NCBI GenBank assembly: GCA_001295905.1
Contig: LJHT01000002.1
Location: forward strand, 1-61,769
Origin: a beta proteobacterium AAP51
GTDB lineage: Bacteria > Pseudomonadota > Gammaproteobacteria > Burkholderiales > Burkholderiaceae_C
Reading direction: 5' to 3'
Length of the DNA stretch: 61,769 nucleotides
Below the pieces are notes generated by a model. It saw only the letters and a program-made list of their open reading frames with translations. It did no database searches and had not been told where the DNA came from. Both the position numbers and the translations under genes were made by a program. This document shows, one piece after another, positions 22,378-30,668 of this stretch (position 1 is its first letter; the number at the start of each line of letters is the position of its first letter).

Positions 22378-23253
22378 TCAGACCGCTCCGTCGTACCAGC
22401 GCAGCTTGCGGCGCAGCGTGGCGTAGTAGCTCCAGCCGCGCGGGTGCAGGAAGCGCACCTTGAAGGCGCTGCGCCGCACGCGCACCTCGTCGCCGTGCAG
22501 CAGGCTGGCCAGGTTGTGCATGTCGAAGTTGGCCGACACGTCTTTGCCGGCCACGATGCCGATGCGCACCTCGCCGCGGTCGGGCAGCACGATGGGGCGG
22601 TTGCTCAGCGTGTGGCTGGCAATGGGCACGAGGATCCACCCGCCGATGCTGGGGTGCAGGATGGGCCCGCCCGCGCTCAGCGCGTAGGCGGTGCTACCGG
22701 TGGGGCTGGCCACGATCAAGCCGTCGGCGCGGATGTTGGCCACGAACTCGTCGTCCACGTCCACGCGCAGTTCCACCATGCTGGCACTGGCACCGCGGCT
22801 GACCACCACGTCGTTCATCGACAAGCCTTCGTAGATGCGCTGCCCATCGCGCCAGACATCGCCTTCCAGCATGCTGCGCTGTTCTTCTTCGTAGTCGCCG
22901 CCCAGCATCGGGGCCAGCGCTTCCTTGTACTGGCCAAAAGGCACGTCGGTGATGAAGCCCAGACGCCCCTGGTTGATGCCCACCAGCGGCACGTTCCAGC
23001 GCGCCAGCTCGCGCGCGATGCCCAGCATGGTGCCGTCGCCGCCCACCACCACCGCCATGTCGCAGCGCTGGCCCACCTGTTCCGGTGACAAGGCCTCGAA
23101 ATCGGTCACACCGGTGGCTGCGGCCGTGTCACGCTCGAAGCTCACCTCCAGGCCACGGTCCATCAGGAAATGGGCAAGCTCTTCCAGCGCCGGGCGTATG
23201 CCCCGCGCCTGAAATTTCCCGACGATGGCGGCATGACGAAAGCCAGAAGGCAT
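22378..23253 (-). CDS. nadK: NAD kinase
   Basis: A 291-residue kinase making NADP. The catalytic GGDG is in [13 protein letters not shown] and the NE/D-type motif is in [27 protein letters not shown] binds NAD. The ATG at 23253 is favoured over 23262 because family proteins begin close to the FRHAAIVGK strand. It is divergent from hrcA and leads the nadK-recN pair. Confidence 0.94.
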   Translation of the reverse strand: MPSGFRHAAIVGKFQARGIRPALEELAHFLMDRGLEVSFERDTAAATGVTDFEALSPEQVGQRCDMAVVVGGDGTMLGIARELARWNVPLVGINQGRLGFITDVPFGQYKEALAPMLGGDYEEEQRSMLEGDVWRDGQRIYEGLSMNDVVVSRGASASMVELRVDVDDEFVANIRADGLIVASPTGSTAYALSAGGPILHPSIGGWILVPIASHTLSNRPIVLPDRGEVRIGIVAGKDVSANFDMHNLASLLHGDEVRVRRSAFKVRFLHPRGWSYYATLRRKLRWYDGAV

Positions 23254-23334
23254 GCGGCGCATTACACCATAGGGCCCCCGTCGGCACGTGACGGTGGGCC
23301 CGTCTCACCCAGGCCCAAAATAGAATGAATCACC

Positions 23335-24363
23335 ATGCTTGACGACCGCGCCCGCACCCTGCTGAAGACGCTGGTTGAGCGTTACATCGCCGACGGCACG
23401 CCCGTGGGCAGCCGCACGCTCTCGCGCACCTCGGGGCTGGACCTCTCGCCCGCCACCATCCGCAACGTGATGGCCGACCTGGAAGAGCTGGGCCTCATCG
23501 CCAGCCCGCACACCAGCGCCGGGCGCATTCCCACCGCGCGCGGCTACCGGCTGTTCGTCGACACCATGCTCACCGCGCGTCCTCGCGACCTGGACCAGGT
23601 GCCGCCCGACATGGCCGCCGCCAGCGGCCAGCTGCACCCCGACCAGCCCCAGCGCGTGATTGCCCAGGCTGCCAGCCTGCTTTCCAGCCTGAGCAGCTTC
23701 GTGGGCGTGGTGACGGCGCCGCGCAAGGCCAGCGTCTTCCACCACATCGAGTTCCTGCGCCTGGGCGAAAAGCGCGTGCTGGTCATCCTGGTGGCGCCTG
23801 ACGGCGACGTGCAGAACCGGGTGATCTTCACCGCGCGCGACTACGCCCAGCCCGAACTGCTGGAAGCCACCAACTACCTGAACGCGCACTACGCCGGCCT
23901 CACCATCGAGGAGGTGCGTGAACGGCTGAAGCACGAGATCGATGCGCTGCGCGGCGAGATCGCCACGCTGATGCAGGCCGCCGTGCAGGCCGGCAGCGAA
24001 GTGCTGGCCGAGGCCACCGACCACGTGGTGGTCAGCGGCGAACGCAACCTGCTGACGGTGCAGGATTTCGGCAACGACATGAGCAGCCTGCGCCGTCTCT
24101 TCGACGTGTTCGAGCAGAAGACCGAGCTGATGCGCCTGCTGGACGTGAGCAGCCGCGCCGAAGGCGTGCGCATCTACATCGGCGGCGAAAGCCACGTCGT
24201 GCCGTTCGAGGAGCTGAGCGTGGTGACGGCCCCCTACGAAGTGGACGGCCGCGTGGTGGGCACGCTGGGCGTCATTGGCCCCACGCGTATGGCCTACGAA
24301 CGCATGATCCAGATCGTGGACATCACCTCGCGGCTGGTGGGCAACGCGCTGTCGGCGAAGTAG
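23335..24363 (+). CDS. hrcA: Heat-inducible transcription repressor HrcA
   Basis: A 342-residue repressor of CIRCE-controlled chaperone genes. It has an N-terminal winged helix ([28 protein letters not shown]), [15 protein letters not shown] and the C-terminal [20 protein letters not shown]. It is divergent from nadK. No CIRCE element was seen around it. The resident CAU-tRNA gene begins 68 bp downstream. Confidence 0.95.
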   Translation: MLDDRARTLLKTLVERYIADGTPVGSRTLSRTSGLDLSPATIRNVMADLEELGLIASPHTSAGRIPTARGYRLFVDTMLTARPRDLDQVPPDMAAASGQLHPDQPQRVIAQAASLLSSLSSFVGVVTAPRKASVFHHIEFLRLGEKRVLVILVAPDGDVQNRVIFTARDYAQPELLEATNYLNAHYAGLTIEEVRERLKHEIDALRGEIATLMQAAVQAGSEVLAEATDHVVVSGERNLLTVQDFGNDMSSLRRLFDVFEQKTELMRLLDVSSRAEGVRIYIGGESHVVPFEELSVVTAPYEVDGRVVGTLGVIGPTRMAYERMIQIVDITSRLVGNALSAK

Positions 24364-24407
24364 GCGGCGGCGCGGCCTGGTGCGCGGACCCGTGCGGGGC
24401 CGGCGCC

Positions 24408-24413
24408 TAGAAT
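24408..24413 (+). promoter_or_regulatory. -10 box of the resident CAU-tRNA gene
   Basis: TAGAAT within CCTAGAAT, 18 nt before G1 of the split tRNA. The same TAGAAT occurs at 24901-24906, 10 nt before the element-borne tRNA copy. Confidence 0.45.
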
Positions 24414-24431
24414 GCCGCCGCTGGTAGAAAG

Positions 24432-24472
24432 GGGCCGTTAGCTCAGTTGGTCAGAGCAGAGGACTCATAATC
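24432..24472 (+). pseudogene. 5' half of the resident tRNA-Ile2/Met (CAT), cut by the element
   Basis: Acceptor strand, D arm, 5' anticodon stem and anticodon (CAT, 24466-24468) of a CAU-anticodon tRNA are present. The sequence then turns into unrelated DNA after AATC and has no T arm or 3' acceptor strand. The missing 40 nt are at 55489-55528; joined, the two halves give a normal 77-nt tRNA with CCA. Resemblance of the anticodon and variable region to ileX suggests tRNA-Ile2 (lysidine-modified) rather than elongator Met; initiator tRNA is excluded, since the anticodon stem lacks three G-C pairs. Confidence 0.9.
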
Positions 24473-24480
24473 TTGCGCGC
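24462..24480. other. attL core
   Basis: The anticodon loop CTCATAA (24464-24470) is preceded by host tRNA stem bases and followed by TCTTGCGCGC (24471-24480). That last arm is the exact reverse complement of GCGCGCAAGA at the right junction (55474-55483), so the free element's attP would be two 10-bp inverted arms around the 7-bp loop sequence. Confidence 0.85.
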
Positions 24481-24538
24481 CAACTGACAACTGTTCGCCT
24501 TTCTCCTTGCCTGACAAGACGTTAGAGAGCGTACCTCG

Positions 24539-24610
24539 GTGCCAAACTCGAAATTTTGGCACCACGTTGGCACTTCTGAGCCTGGCGTATGAACCGCGTC
24601 GCGGTGCCAA
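24539..24610. repeat. Integrase arm-type sites, left cluster (TTGGCAC x4)
   Basis: Four copies of the 7-bp motif in both orientations: GTGCCAA at 24539 and 24604, TTGGCAC at 24556 and 24567. Five more lie near attR. Repeats clustered on both sides of the core fit binding sites for the N-terminal domain of a lambda-type integrase. Confidence 0.65.
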
Positions 24611-24900
24611 GCCCGCCAAGCCCTCCAAGCCCGCCAAGAGCATAAGGATACGAGACACTGGGTGGGAACCAGAAGACCGCGGCTGAGTGCTGGGCGGCTG
24701 CGTCGTAGTGAGGTGCTCCGAGCTCGGCCCGCTTCATCGGAGTCGGATGGAGGTGCGCCGAAGGGGTTGCTAGTGGCCGGGCCTTCGGTCATCTCGGCGC
24801 CAGCCCAACCCTGCCGCCCCCGCACCTTTTCACGGCGGAGCACATAGTCTGGCTAGATGTAGCCGCGGGGCCGCTGAAGTCGCCGCAGAGTGCCGGTCGC

Positions 24901-24906
24901 TAGAAT
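24901..24906 (+). promoter_or_regulatory. -10 box of the element-borne tRNA
   Basis: TAGAAT, 10 nt ahead of tRNA position 1 and identical to the host tRNA's putative -10. The -35 is not clear. Confidence 0.45.
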
Positions 24907-24916
24907 TGCCGAGAGT

Positions 24917-25198
24917 GGGCCGTTAGCTCAGTCGGTTAGAGCAGAGGACTCATAGCGAAAGTTGTGCACCGTCGCGGGAAACCCGACGTGTGAATGGCGT
25001 CAAATTCGGCGAACCCTGACGGCCCTCGGGCACAAGGCAACGCCGAGCCAAGCCCCGCTAGCGGGGAAGGTGTAGAGACTAGACGGCGCCTGCCTACAGA
25101 CCCTCAAGGTCCATGGTGAAGGCATAGTCCAGGGAGCCCCGAAATGGGCGCAAACCGGAATCCTTTGGTCGCAGGTTCGAGCCCTGCACGGCCTACCA
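24917..25198 (+). tRNA. tRNA-Ile2/Met (CAT) interrupted by a group I intron
   Basis: Exon 1 is 24917-24953 (ends with the anticodon CAT at 24951-24953); exon 2 is 25159-25198 (starts AATCC, ends with CCA). Joined, they give a 77-nt cloverleaf of the same length as the split host tRNA and nearly identical. Differences are two D-loop bases and a T arm with compensated pairs (GCAGG/CCTGC instead of GTTGG/CCAAC), so this is a diverged, functional-looking copy, not a recent duplicate. G1 faces U72 (wobble) in both copies. Splicing of the 205-nt intron is required to make a usable tRNA. Confidence 0.9.
24954..25158 (+). ncRNA. Group I intron (tRNA type, IC3-like), 205 nt
   Basis: Inserted after CAT in the anticodon loop. 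Blocks characteristic of the Azoarcus tRNA-Ile(CAU) intron are visible in order: internal guide GTG pairing with exon CAT (U-G at the splice site), P2 with GAAA loop, TCAAATTCGGCGAA (P3-P4), GGCAACGCCGAGCCAAG (P4-P6), GGTGTAGAGACTAGACGGC (P7/P3'), GTGAAGGCATAGTCC (P8/P7'), a P9 hairpin with GAAA loop, and the terminal CAAACCGG with omega-G at 25158. There is no internal reading frame for a homing endonuclease. The assignment rests on remembered similarity to the Azoarcus intron; splicing is inferred. Confidence 0.93.
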
Positions 25199-25631
25199 CT
25201 CCTTGTCCTGCGCAGCTTGCTGCGCGGCTGCAGCCAGGTGGCTTGGCGCTGCTTTCCAGAGAGCGAGCGGCGGCGATGACGCCAGTCAGTGTGTCCGCGC
25301 TACCCGGGCGGGGTTGGCGCCTTGGGCTGCGCAGCACGTGCCGGAGCGGGTGACAGGAATGAGGTTGCTGGCTGGCGATGACTAATTCCTAGAGAGCTTC
25401 TTCAGCTCCATCGAAGGCGGGGCGGGCGTCTTCTTAACCGTCCCCCTAGCTCGTCTTCCCGCCTTCGGTGGGCTGAAGCATCCCGAAGCCGCCGAGGGAG
25501 CTGAGGTCACTGTCCCCCCGTCTCAGGCGACTGAGCCGCCTGAGACCCACCAATCGTTCGCAAACCCCACCCTAAAGTTCTGGTTCAGAGTGCCGATAGC
25601 CGAACTTCCCACGGCTACAACTTTGACCCAG
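25199..25631. other. Gene-free region with strong inverted repeats
   Basis: It starts after the element-borne tRNA. A GCGCAGC-TT-GCTGCGC hairpin (25210-25225) follows the tRNA at once and could end its transcription. Then comes an interrupted stem (25400-25421 with 25458-25478; 7 + 10 pairs) and a perfect 10-bp stem GTCTCAGGCG/CGCCTGAGAC (25520-25546). No gene recognised. Confidence 0.6.
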
Positions 25632-25961
25632 ATGAGCAAGACCCTCGCCAAAAACAACTCTGCCATCGTCGCCCTCGTGCGTGACGCCTACGGCAATGGA
25701 CTCAGCGGCAACACGGAGCGTAGCCTGCGCTTCATCCGTGAGGCCCTCAAGCTGTTGGAAGCGCAGCACGAGGTCATTGAGACCAAGGGCGACGCGCGCA
25801 AGCAGCTTGCGTTCGATGCGCTCAACAGAGAAGCAGCGCAGCAGAGCGGTTGGCCAGAGTTCGATGGCAGCCAAGTTCAGGAGAACATCGAGAAGTGGGC
25901 CAAGAAGGGTCTAACGCTCGACCTTCTGCCAGGTCTGCCAGCTGAAGAAGCCGCCGCCTGA
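25632..25961 (+). CDS. Small hypothetical protein
   Basis: A 109-residue soluble, mostly helical protein (MSKTLAKNNSAIVALVRDAY...). A GTG at 25590 in frame could add 14 residues, but the ATG at 25632 begins the charged helical part. No family recognised. It lies between the tRNA-intron region and the convergent recombinase pair. Confidence 0.6.
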   Translation: MSKTLAKNNSAIVALVRDAYGNGLSGNTERSLRFIREALKLLEAQHEVIETKGDARKQLAFDALNREAAQQSGWPEFDGSQVQENIEKWAKKGLTLDLLPGLPAEEAAA

Positions 25962-26049
25962 AAGAAGCGCCCCTCAGCAGAGAGGCGCAGTCGCTCCGAT
26001 AACGCAGTCCGAACCATCCCGACTGGGCGGCCGTCCGGCTAACCCATGC

Positions 26050-26529
26050 CTAAGCCAATTCGTGGGTGAGGGCGACTCTCATGATGCTCGACATGGAAAC
26101 CTCGCGGCCGAGGTGTCTGCCGAACAAAGTACAGAGCCGGCGCTGCACGTGGTTAGATTCCATCAGCAGCAGGCTGTCTGACGGCCGTCTCAACAGCCGC
26201 GGCCTGGCCTCAATGACGTAGAGACCCGCCAGGTCCGCCACGAAGCCCGCCAGACGGTACTCGCTCCTATGCCCGGCTGAGGGCGCAGCGCTGGTCGGCA
26301 CATACAGCCATCCACCATCCGCAGCCTGTTGAAGGCTGCCGGAGTTGTCCGCACGCCATGTGACGCGCCAGAGCTCCGGTAGGCGTTGGGGATGATGAGC
26401 AGCCCATGCGACGAGCAGGAGGTCCCGCACCCAAGCCGCCTGCCAATACCCGGACCTCGGTGCCTCCGGGTCGTCGCGCACCGCACGTAACACTACCAGC
26501 GATTCGTCTGCAGAGATGGGGCGGCTCAC
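26050..26529 (-). CDS. Truncated tyrosine-recombinase-like protein
   Basis: A 159-residue protein whose central part (WVRDLLLVAWAAHHPQRLPELW...) resembles the box-I region of the adjacent large recombinase (WTRDVLVLAWLTANPLRVNHF). It ends at a region like box II (SMSSIMRVALTHELA) and has no catalytic tyrosine segment. It is therefore either an inactive accessory paralogue or a decayed copy. It overlaps the upstream gene by 4 nt (ATGA), which argues for co-translation and against mere decay. Confidence 0.6.
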   Translation of the reverse strand: MSRPISADESLVVLRAVRDDPEAPRSGYWQAAWVRDLLLVAWAAHHPQRLPELWRVTWRADNSGSLQQAADGGWLYVPTSAAPSAGHRSEYRLAGFVADLAGLYVIEARPRLLRRPSDSLLLMESNHVQRRLCTLFGRHLGREVSMSSIMRVALTHELA

Positions 26530-28649
26530 GGCTTGCCCCCCATCGCTGCAGCATATTCGGCCTCTGCTGCCGTGTAGTGGATGTTTAGACCGTCCTGCGC
26601 TGAGGTGTGACCGTACTCCTTAATCACAGTCTGGAGTTGGTCGCAGAGCAGGTCTGCCACAAGCTTGTACGCGCCAGGAAAGCGCTTCAGGTAGTCCGTC
26701 GCAACGATGTGGCGGAATGCGTGAGGCCCAAAGCCTGGCTTCCCGTCTCGAAGCGCACGCGTCACAAGCCGAACTCGAGTACCAATTGCCTCCGCATTCC
26801 AACGGTCCTTGAGCACAGGAATTGGCACGCCAGCCCGGTCGTACTCAGTCTGATTAGCGAACTTCTCTGGCAACAGGAAAAAGTCGTTGTCGTTTGCTCC
26901 CGCAAGGTACGGACGCCCCTCCTTTAGGTAGTGCTCGATTGCATCTCCAACATAGTCAGGCAGCTTGACGTCATACTTGCCGTCAGGCGTATTCATGTAT
27001 TGAAGAGGCGTGTTTTTAAAGTCGGTCGAGTCACAGCGGTAGTGCCAATGCCCATCAGGTGCACGATAAACGTTACCTGTGTTATCGCGCCGGTATTGCA
27101 TCGTTGCAAAGTGGTTGACGCGTAGCGGGTTGGCTGTCAACCACGCTAAAACGAGAACGTCGCGAGTCCAAACAGCGTATCGCTTCGTCTGGATGCAGCT
27201 CGGCGGATTACGCTTGAGATTCGCAAGCATGTCGATGACGACGCTCAGTGGTCGCTGTTCCACCAAAACGTCCTCAATTGGCTCCTTCGGTTCGCGAGAC
27301 TTCGTCAGACTCTTGTGCTTGGAGAGAAATTGGGCCCGGTCATAGTAGAGTTTCCACACTTCTTCGCAGCGCTTACGCCACTCGGCCACCAAAGTGTCAA
27401 GGTCCATGCCAGTCGGGTCAAAGCCGAGAATCGTCTTTCTTGCGCTGGCATCGACTCGGAGGGCAAGCTGCTCATTAAGATACAGCCAGCCCGTGTTTGG
27501 TCGCAGAAGCATGGCTGCGTAGTTGAGAAAGTTTGGGATTCCACCGTGAAGCTTGTTGTTGGAGCGCTTCTGCATCCACTGCAGGAACTTCATCACCATG
27601 TCTTTGTGCAGAAGCCAGGCTAGTGTCGAAACTCGCTCCGCAGCGATTCCGGCGCCTTCGTGGGCGACGTCAAGTGCGAGCCATGAGTAATATCGTGACA
27701 GGTACGACCAAGCTACATCAGCTGACGGAACGACGTCTCCATTGGGAAGAAGTGAAGCCCAGGTGGGCTTGTCTCCAACTTTGTCCCGAGGTTTGATACG
27801 CCAAACATCGTTGGACGACGCATGTTCGCGGAGCGTGCTTGTCTTGTAGGCCATCAGTTCGTGCCACTCAGCTCGCATTTGCTCGGGAACCTTTAGCAAG
27901 TAGTTCAGGCGGTACTCGCGTTTGAACTGCTGACTTCGCCGAGCTGAATATGAAGTCATTTCCAGCTGGTTGGCTTTGGCGGCCGCGGTAACTTGCCGGC
28001 GCTGAATGACGAAGCCAAGCCTGCTCGCCAGCGTGTCTGCGGGTAGACGCAAAGCTTGCTCGAGCTTCTTCATTTGAGCCGCCACATTGCGGCCGGGGCG
28101 GGTCTCGCCTCTGGCCCAAGCAGCCAGATTGCAGCGTCCAATGCCGGTGTGCCGAGAGAGCTCGGCAAGATTCATCTGCCGCCGCATCAGCGCCTCGGTT
28201 AGGGCTTCGTGGAAGGGCTCGGGAAGCTCTGCGTTTACCGCTACCGCCTTGACTTGTTCTTTCCAGCGGACGAGGTACGCAAGTCGGTCCTGGATGGTTC
28301 GCTCGGCCTTGCCGTCAAGGTTCAAGGCTTCACGGTAATCCCGGCTGTACCGGTCGAACTCGACGTCGAACTCTGTTCCGACAAGGTCCCGGTCTCTAAA
28401 GCCGAAATGCTTCATCCATGCCGCTAGCGCGGACATGATGTTCCGCAAGCCCTGCTCGCTAGTGGTGGTCTGCTTGAAGTGCTTCTCGCCAGCCTCTCGC
28501 AGTCGCTGGTATGTGGGCTGAAGCGGCGTATACCGCGCATATTCTGCTACTAGTTGTGCCATGTTTACTCCGGTTGGTTTCAATTTCCCGGAGAACGTGG
28601 CGTCGAGGGCTTCGCTAACGTAGCCGTTCTGTAAGTCCTTGATTCTCAT
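26526..28649 (-). CDS. XRE-HTH plus tyrosine recombinase fusion protein
   Basis: A 707-residue protein. About residues 150-215 form an XRE-like helix-turn-helix (NLAELSRHTGIGRCNLAAWARG...). The C-terminal third carries tyrosine recombinase features: a box-I Arg in TANPLRVNHFATM, box II HAFRHIVATDYLKR, then EYGHTSAQDGLNIHY with a candidate His and nucleophile Tyr. It is distinct from the integrase at 53723-55219 in size and sequence. It is not next to an att core, so it may act on another site or another element. The start is ATG 28649, with a GTG 3 nt earlier. Confidence 0.75.
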   Translation of the reverse strand: MRIKDLQNGYVSEALDATFSGKLKPTGVNMAQLVAEYARYTPLQPTYQRLREAGEKHFKQTTTSEQGLRNIMSALAAWMKHFGFRDRDLVGTEFDVEFDRYSRDYREALNLDGKAERTIQDRLAYLVRWKEQVKAVAVNAELPEPFHEALTEALMRRQMNLAELSRHTGIGRCNLAAWARGETRPGRNVAAQMKKLEQALRLPADTLASRLGFVIQRRQVTAAAKANQLEMTSYSARRSQQFKREYRLNYLLKVPEQMRAEWHELMAYKTSTLREHASSNDVWRIKPRDKVGDKPTWASLLPNGDVVPSADVAWSYLSRYYSWLALDVAHEGAGIAAERVSTLAWLLHKDMVMKFLQWMQKRSNNKLHGGIPNFLNYAAMLLRPNTGWLYLNEQLALRVDASARKTILGFDPTGMDLDTLVAEWRKRCEEVWKLYYDRAQFLSKHKSLTKSREPKEPIEDVLVEQRPLSVVIDMLANLKRNPPSCIQTKRYAVWTRDVLVLAWLTANPLRVNHFATMQYRRDNTGNVYRAPDGHWHYRCDSTDFKNTPLQYMNTPDGKYDVKLPDYVGDAIEHYLKEGRPYLAGANDNDFFLLPEKFANQTEYDRAGVPIPVLKDRWNAEAIGTRVRLVTRALRDGKPGFGPHAFRHIVATDYLKRFPGAYKLVADLLCDQLQTVIKEYGHTSAQDGLNIHYTAAEAEYAAAMGGKP

Positions 28650-28652
28650 CAC

Positions 28653-28960
28653 TTCTGGCTTAGATTACGACTTCGTGCTAGTGTCGCATCCGCCAGCGAT
28701 GACTGCGTATTTTTGGGTGCTGTTGCCTGGGCTCCGGGCGCTCAGGTAGCGCGCTTTTCGAGGCTTTGGAGGAGCTCTAAAGGGCGTACCGTTGAGTCGT
28801 ATAGCAACCGGTTTATTATTTTCTGGGCTCCATTTAAGTTCGTCGAACTTCCTCCGCCAGTTGGCATTCTGCGTGAACGAAATTCGCATCAACGGGAAGC
28901 AATTGAACTAGCGCTGTGCTTGATTCAGAATGTGCGACAGTTGGATGACGGAGCAAGATT
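28653..28960. other. Divergent intergenic region
   Basis: An AT-richer 308-bp stretch between the minus-strand recombinase gene and the plus-strand gene at 28961. Promoters in both directions are expected; no gene is supported. Confidence 0.5.
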
Positions 28961-29494
28961 TTGGTAACTCAAAGGCGTGATTCGAGGTTGCGTGTTGGCA
29001 TCATTGAATATGTCAACATCAAAACCGGAGTTTGTAGATTTCGGGATATTGATAACGCGCAGGTAATGCGTTTCAAGTGTCCACCGAAGGAGCTTGCGGT
29101 CGCTCTCTTCGACCCAGTCCCAGGCAGGGTGCTGGACTACCTTGTCGATGCTGATGGCAACGTGCAGATAGTTAGTCAAGCAACCGCGGCAGAGCTAGAA
29201 GCTGCTATCGAGAAGGCTCTCGGCTTGGAGGGCAGTCATGCCGAGCAGGCGCCGGTCTGGGCTGCACGTGAGGGTCAGCGTGTGACCGCTGGCGACCTCC
29301 GTAAGCATCTGGCGCACTTCGACGCGGAGATGCCGGTCGTCGTTTGGGATGGCGCAAAGCTGAATCCGCTACTACCGCAAGACTTGCGGCGCATGCGCTA
29401 CGTTGGGAGCAAGGACTGGCAGTACCTACTCATCTGCCCCTTCGACGAGACTTGGGGCTTGCCAGCAGACTTTGAGATTGACCCAACTGAATGA
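28961..29494 (+). CDS. Hypothetical protein
   Basis: A 177-residue protein. The first ~60 residues (VGIIEYVNIKTGVCRFRDIDN) look like a small beta-barrel domain; the rest includes VTAGDLRKHLAHFDAEMPVVVWDG, a segment resembling proteins that display a value or access limits, with no firm family. A TTG start at 28961 has GGAG about 10 nt upstream. Confidence 0.6.
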   Translation: MVTQRRDSRLRVGIIEYVNIKTGVCRFRDIDNAQVMRFKCPPKELAVALFDPVPGRVLDYLVDADGNVQIVSQATAAELEAAIEKALGLEGSHAEQAPVWAAREGQRVTAGDLRKHLAHFDAEMPVVVWDGAKLNPLLPQDLRRMRYVGSKDWQYLLICPFDETWGLPADFEIDPTE

Positions 29495-29642
29495 AGTTGC
29501 TCGCATTGGATGCCGCGTTTGCAGTCCGACCAGCAGCAGGCCCAGCAGTGCGAGTCTGCACGGGTGTACGGCTGCCGAGAGTACTGACTGCAGGGGAGGC
29601 CGCCGCCTGCAGCATCTATGCATGGGCTGGGGCCACCTGTTG

Positions 29643-30005
29643 ATGCCGACCGACTCGGCTAGGCCCGAGCACAGCCTGCACTTAGTGATTGGGTTCTGGA
29701 GGCTCGGGGTGCTCGACGGCGAATCCGCCGTGAGTGCCGCACTTGAGCTGTTTCCGCAGACCGACGTGAGCCAATTCGTCACAGTCACTGCCGGACAGAT
29801 TGACCCTTGCTTTGCTGGTACCAAGGTGCGGCTCGACGCAGTGCTTCAGGCTGCCGTCGAGGGCTGTTCTCTGCAGAGCATGCAGGTGTACTGGAAGTTT
29901 CTACGTGCCGAACACCTTGTTGCCGCTTTGGTGGTCGTGGCTCGGTGCTGGCCGTACGACCAGCTGCCTGTTGGGATTCGGCCGGTGCAGTGGCCCCTGC
30001 GGTAG
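29643..30005 (+). CDS. Hypothetical protein
   Basis: A 120-residue protein (MPTDSARPEHSLHLVIGFWRLG...) with a DxxxA-rich helical body. An ATG at 29622 would add 7 residues. No family recognised; no strong ribosome-binding site. It is convergent with the next gene. Confidence 0.4.
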   Translation: MPTDSARPEHSLHLVIGFWRLGVLDGESAVSAALELFPQTDVSQFVTVTAGQIDPCFAGTKVRLDAVLQAAVEGCSLQSMQVYWKFLRAEHLVAALVVVARCWPYDQLPVGIRPVQWPLR

Positions 30006-30063
30006 CGCCAGGTGGGTCGAGTTGGTCAGCAGCTCTCGCACTGAACGGTTCGGCGGCCGTTGG

Positions 30064-30588
30064 TCAATGCGACTGCGGGTAAGCGAATCCGCGCACGCCG
30101 TTGAGGACGTTGCTGACGTGCTCAGGAGTCGTTGGTTCCACCGGCAGCGCGACAAACAAAGTCGGGCGTCCGCAGAACGTCACAGCGCGGTCTGCGACGA
30201 TTCCAACCTGGCTCCCGTTGTCCTTCAGGAGCGGCGCGAGTCTTGGGAGCAGTGCCCGTCGTAGACGTTCAACGACCTCCGCAGCGGTCTCAGGCCAGTC
30301 GTCACCGGCGTCGCTGGCTTGGAACTCCTGCTCGATGACCACGCACGTCGTACCGTTGACTAGGGCTGGGAACGTTTGTTCGCCATCTACGCAGAGAGTG
30401 CGCAAGCGGCTCGCTGTGCCTGCAGGAAACTCTCTGAGAAGAGTCCAGCCGTCAATGGTGTCCGCGGTAGGCCGGTCGAGCAGCAAGCTGTAATCCCAGA
30501 GTGCAAGGCCGTCTATGGCATGCACCGGGAACTGCATCGTGCCCGACGAACGGGCCGGGCCTGTTCTGTCAGAGGATGAGTTCGGCAT
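30064..30588 (-). CDS. Hypothetical protein
   Basis: A 174-residue soluble protein with regular coding character (MQFPVHAIDGLALWDYSLLL...). An alternative start is the internal Met at about residue 18. No family recognised. First gene downstream of a minus-strand group whose other members encode TPR and unknown proteins. Confidence 0.5.
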   Translation of the reverse strand: MPNSSSDRTGPARSSGTMQFPVHAIDGLALWDYSLLLDRPTADTIDGWTLLREFPAGTASRLRTLCVDGEQTFPALVNGTTCVVIEQEFQASDAGDDWPETAAEVVERLRRALLPRLAPLLKDNGSQVGIVADRAVTFCGRPTLFVALPVEPTTPEHVSNVLNGVRGFAYPQSH

Positions 30589-30668
30589 GTTGGCGATATC
30601 CTAAACATGGCGCACAGTCGAGGCAATGTCCCCTGCGCCCATACCGGCCGTGGAACCCAGCGGAGGGG

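Larger units (their letters stand above)
24481..24916. other. Gene-free left end of the element with arm-type sites
   Basis: No convincing gene; short frames here lack recognisable domains. It contains four TTGGCAC/GTGCCAA sites (24539-24545, 24556-24562, 24567-24573, 24604-24610) and a short tandem array of GCCAAGCCC-like units at about 24605-24636. Confidence 0.6.

Noticed and set aside
24432..24510. A complete tRNA at the left junction
   Set aside because: After GACTCATAATC the sequence (TTGCGCGCC...) has no T arm or 3' acceptor strand; it is only a 5' half.
24443..24843. A minus-strand gene in the left end of the element
   Set aside because: It runs over the attL core, arm sites and a tandem repeat and shows no domain.
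24954..25158. Spacer or small RNA between two tRNA halves, or an insertion sequence, instead of an intron
   Set aside because: The ordered conserved group I blocks, matching guide sequence and omega-G, and exact restoration of the tRNA on removal make an intron far more likely.
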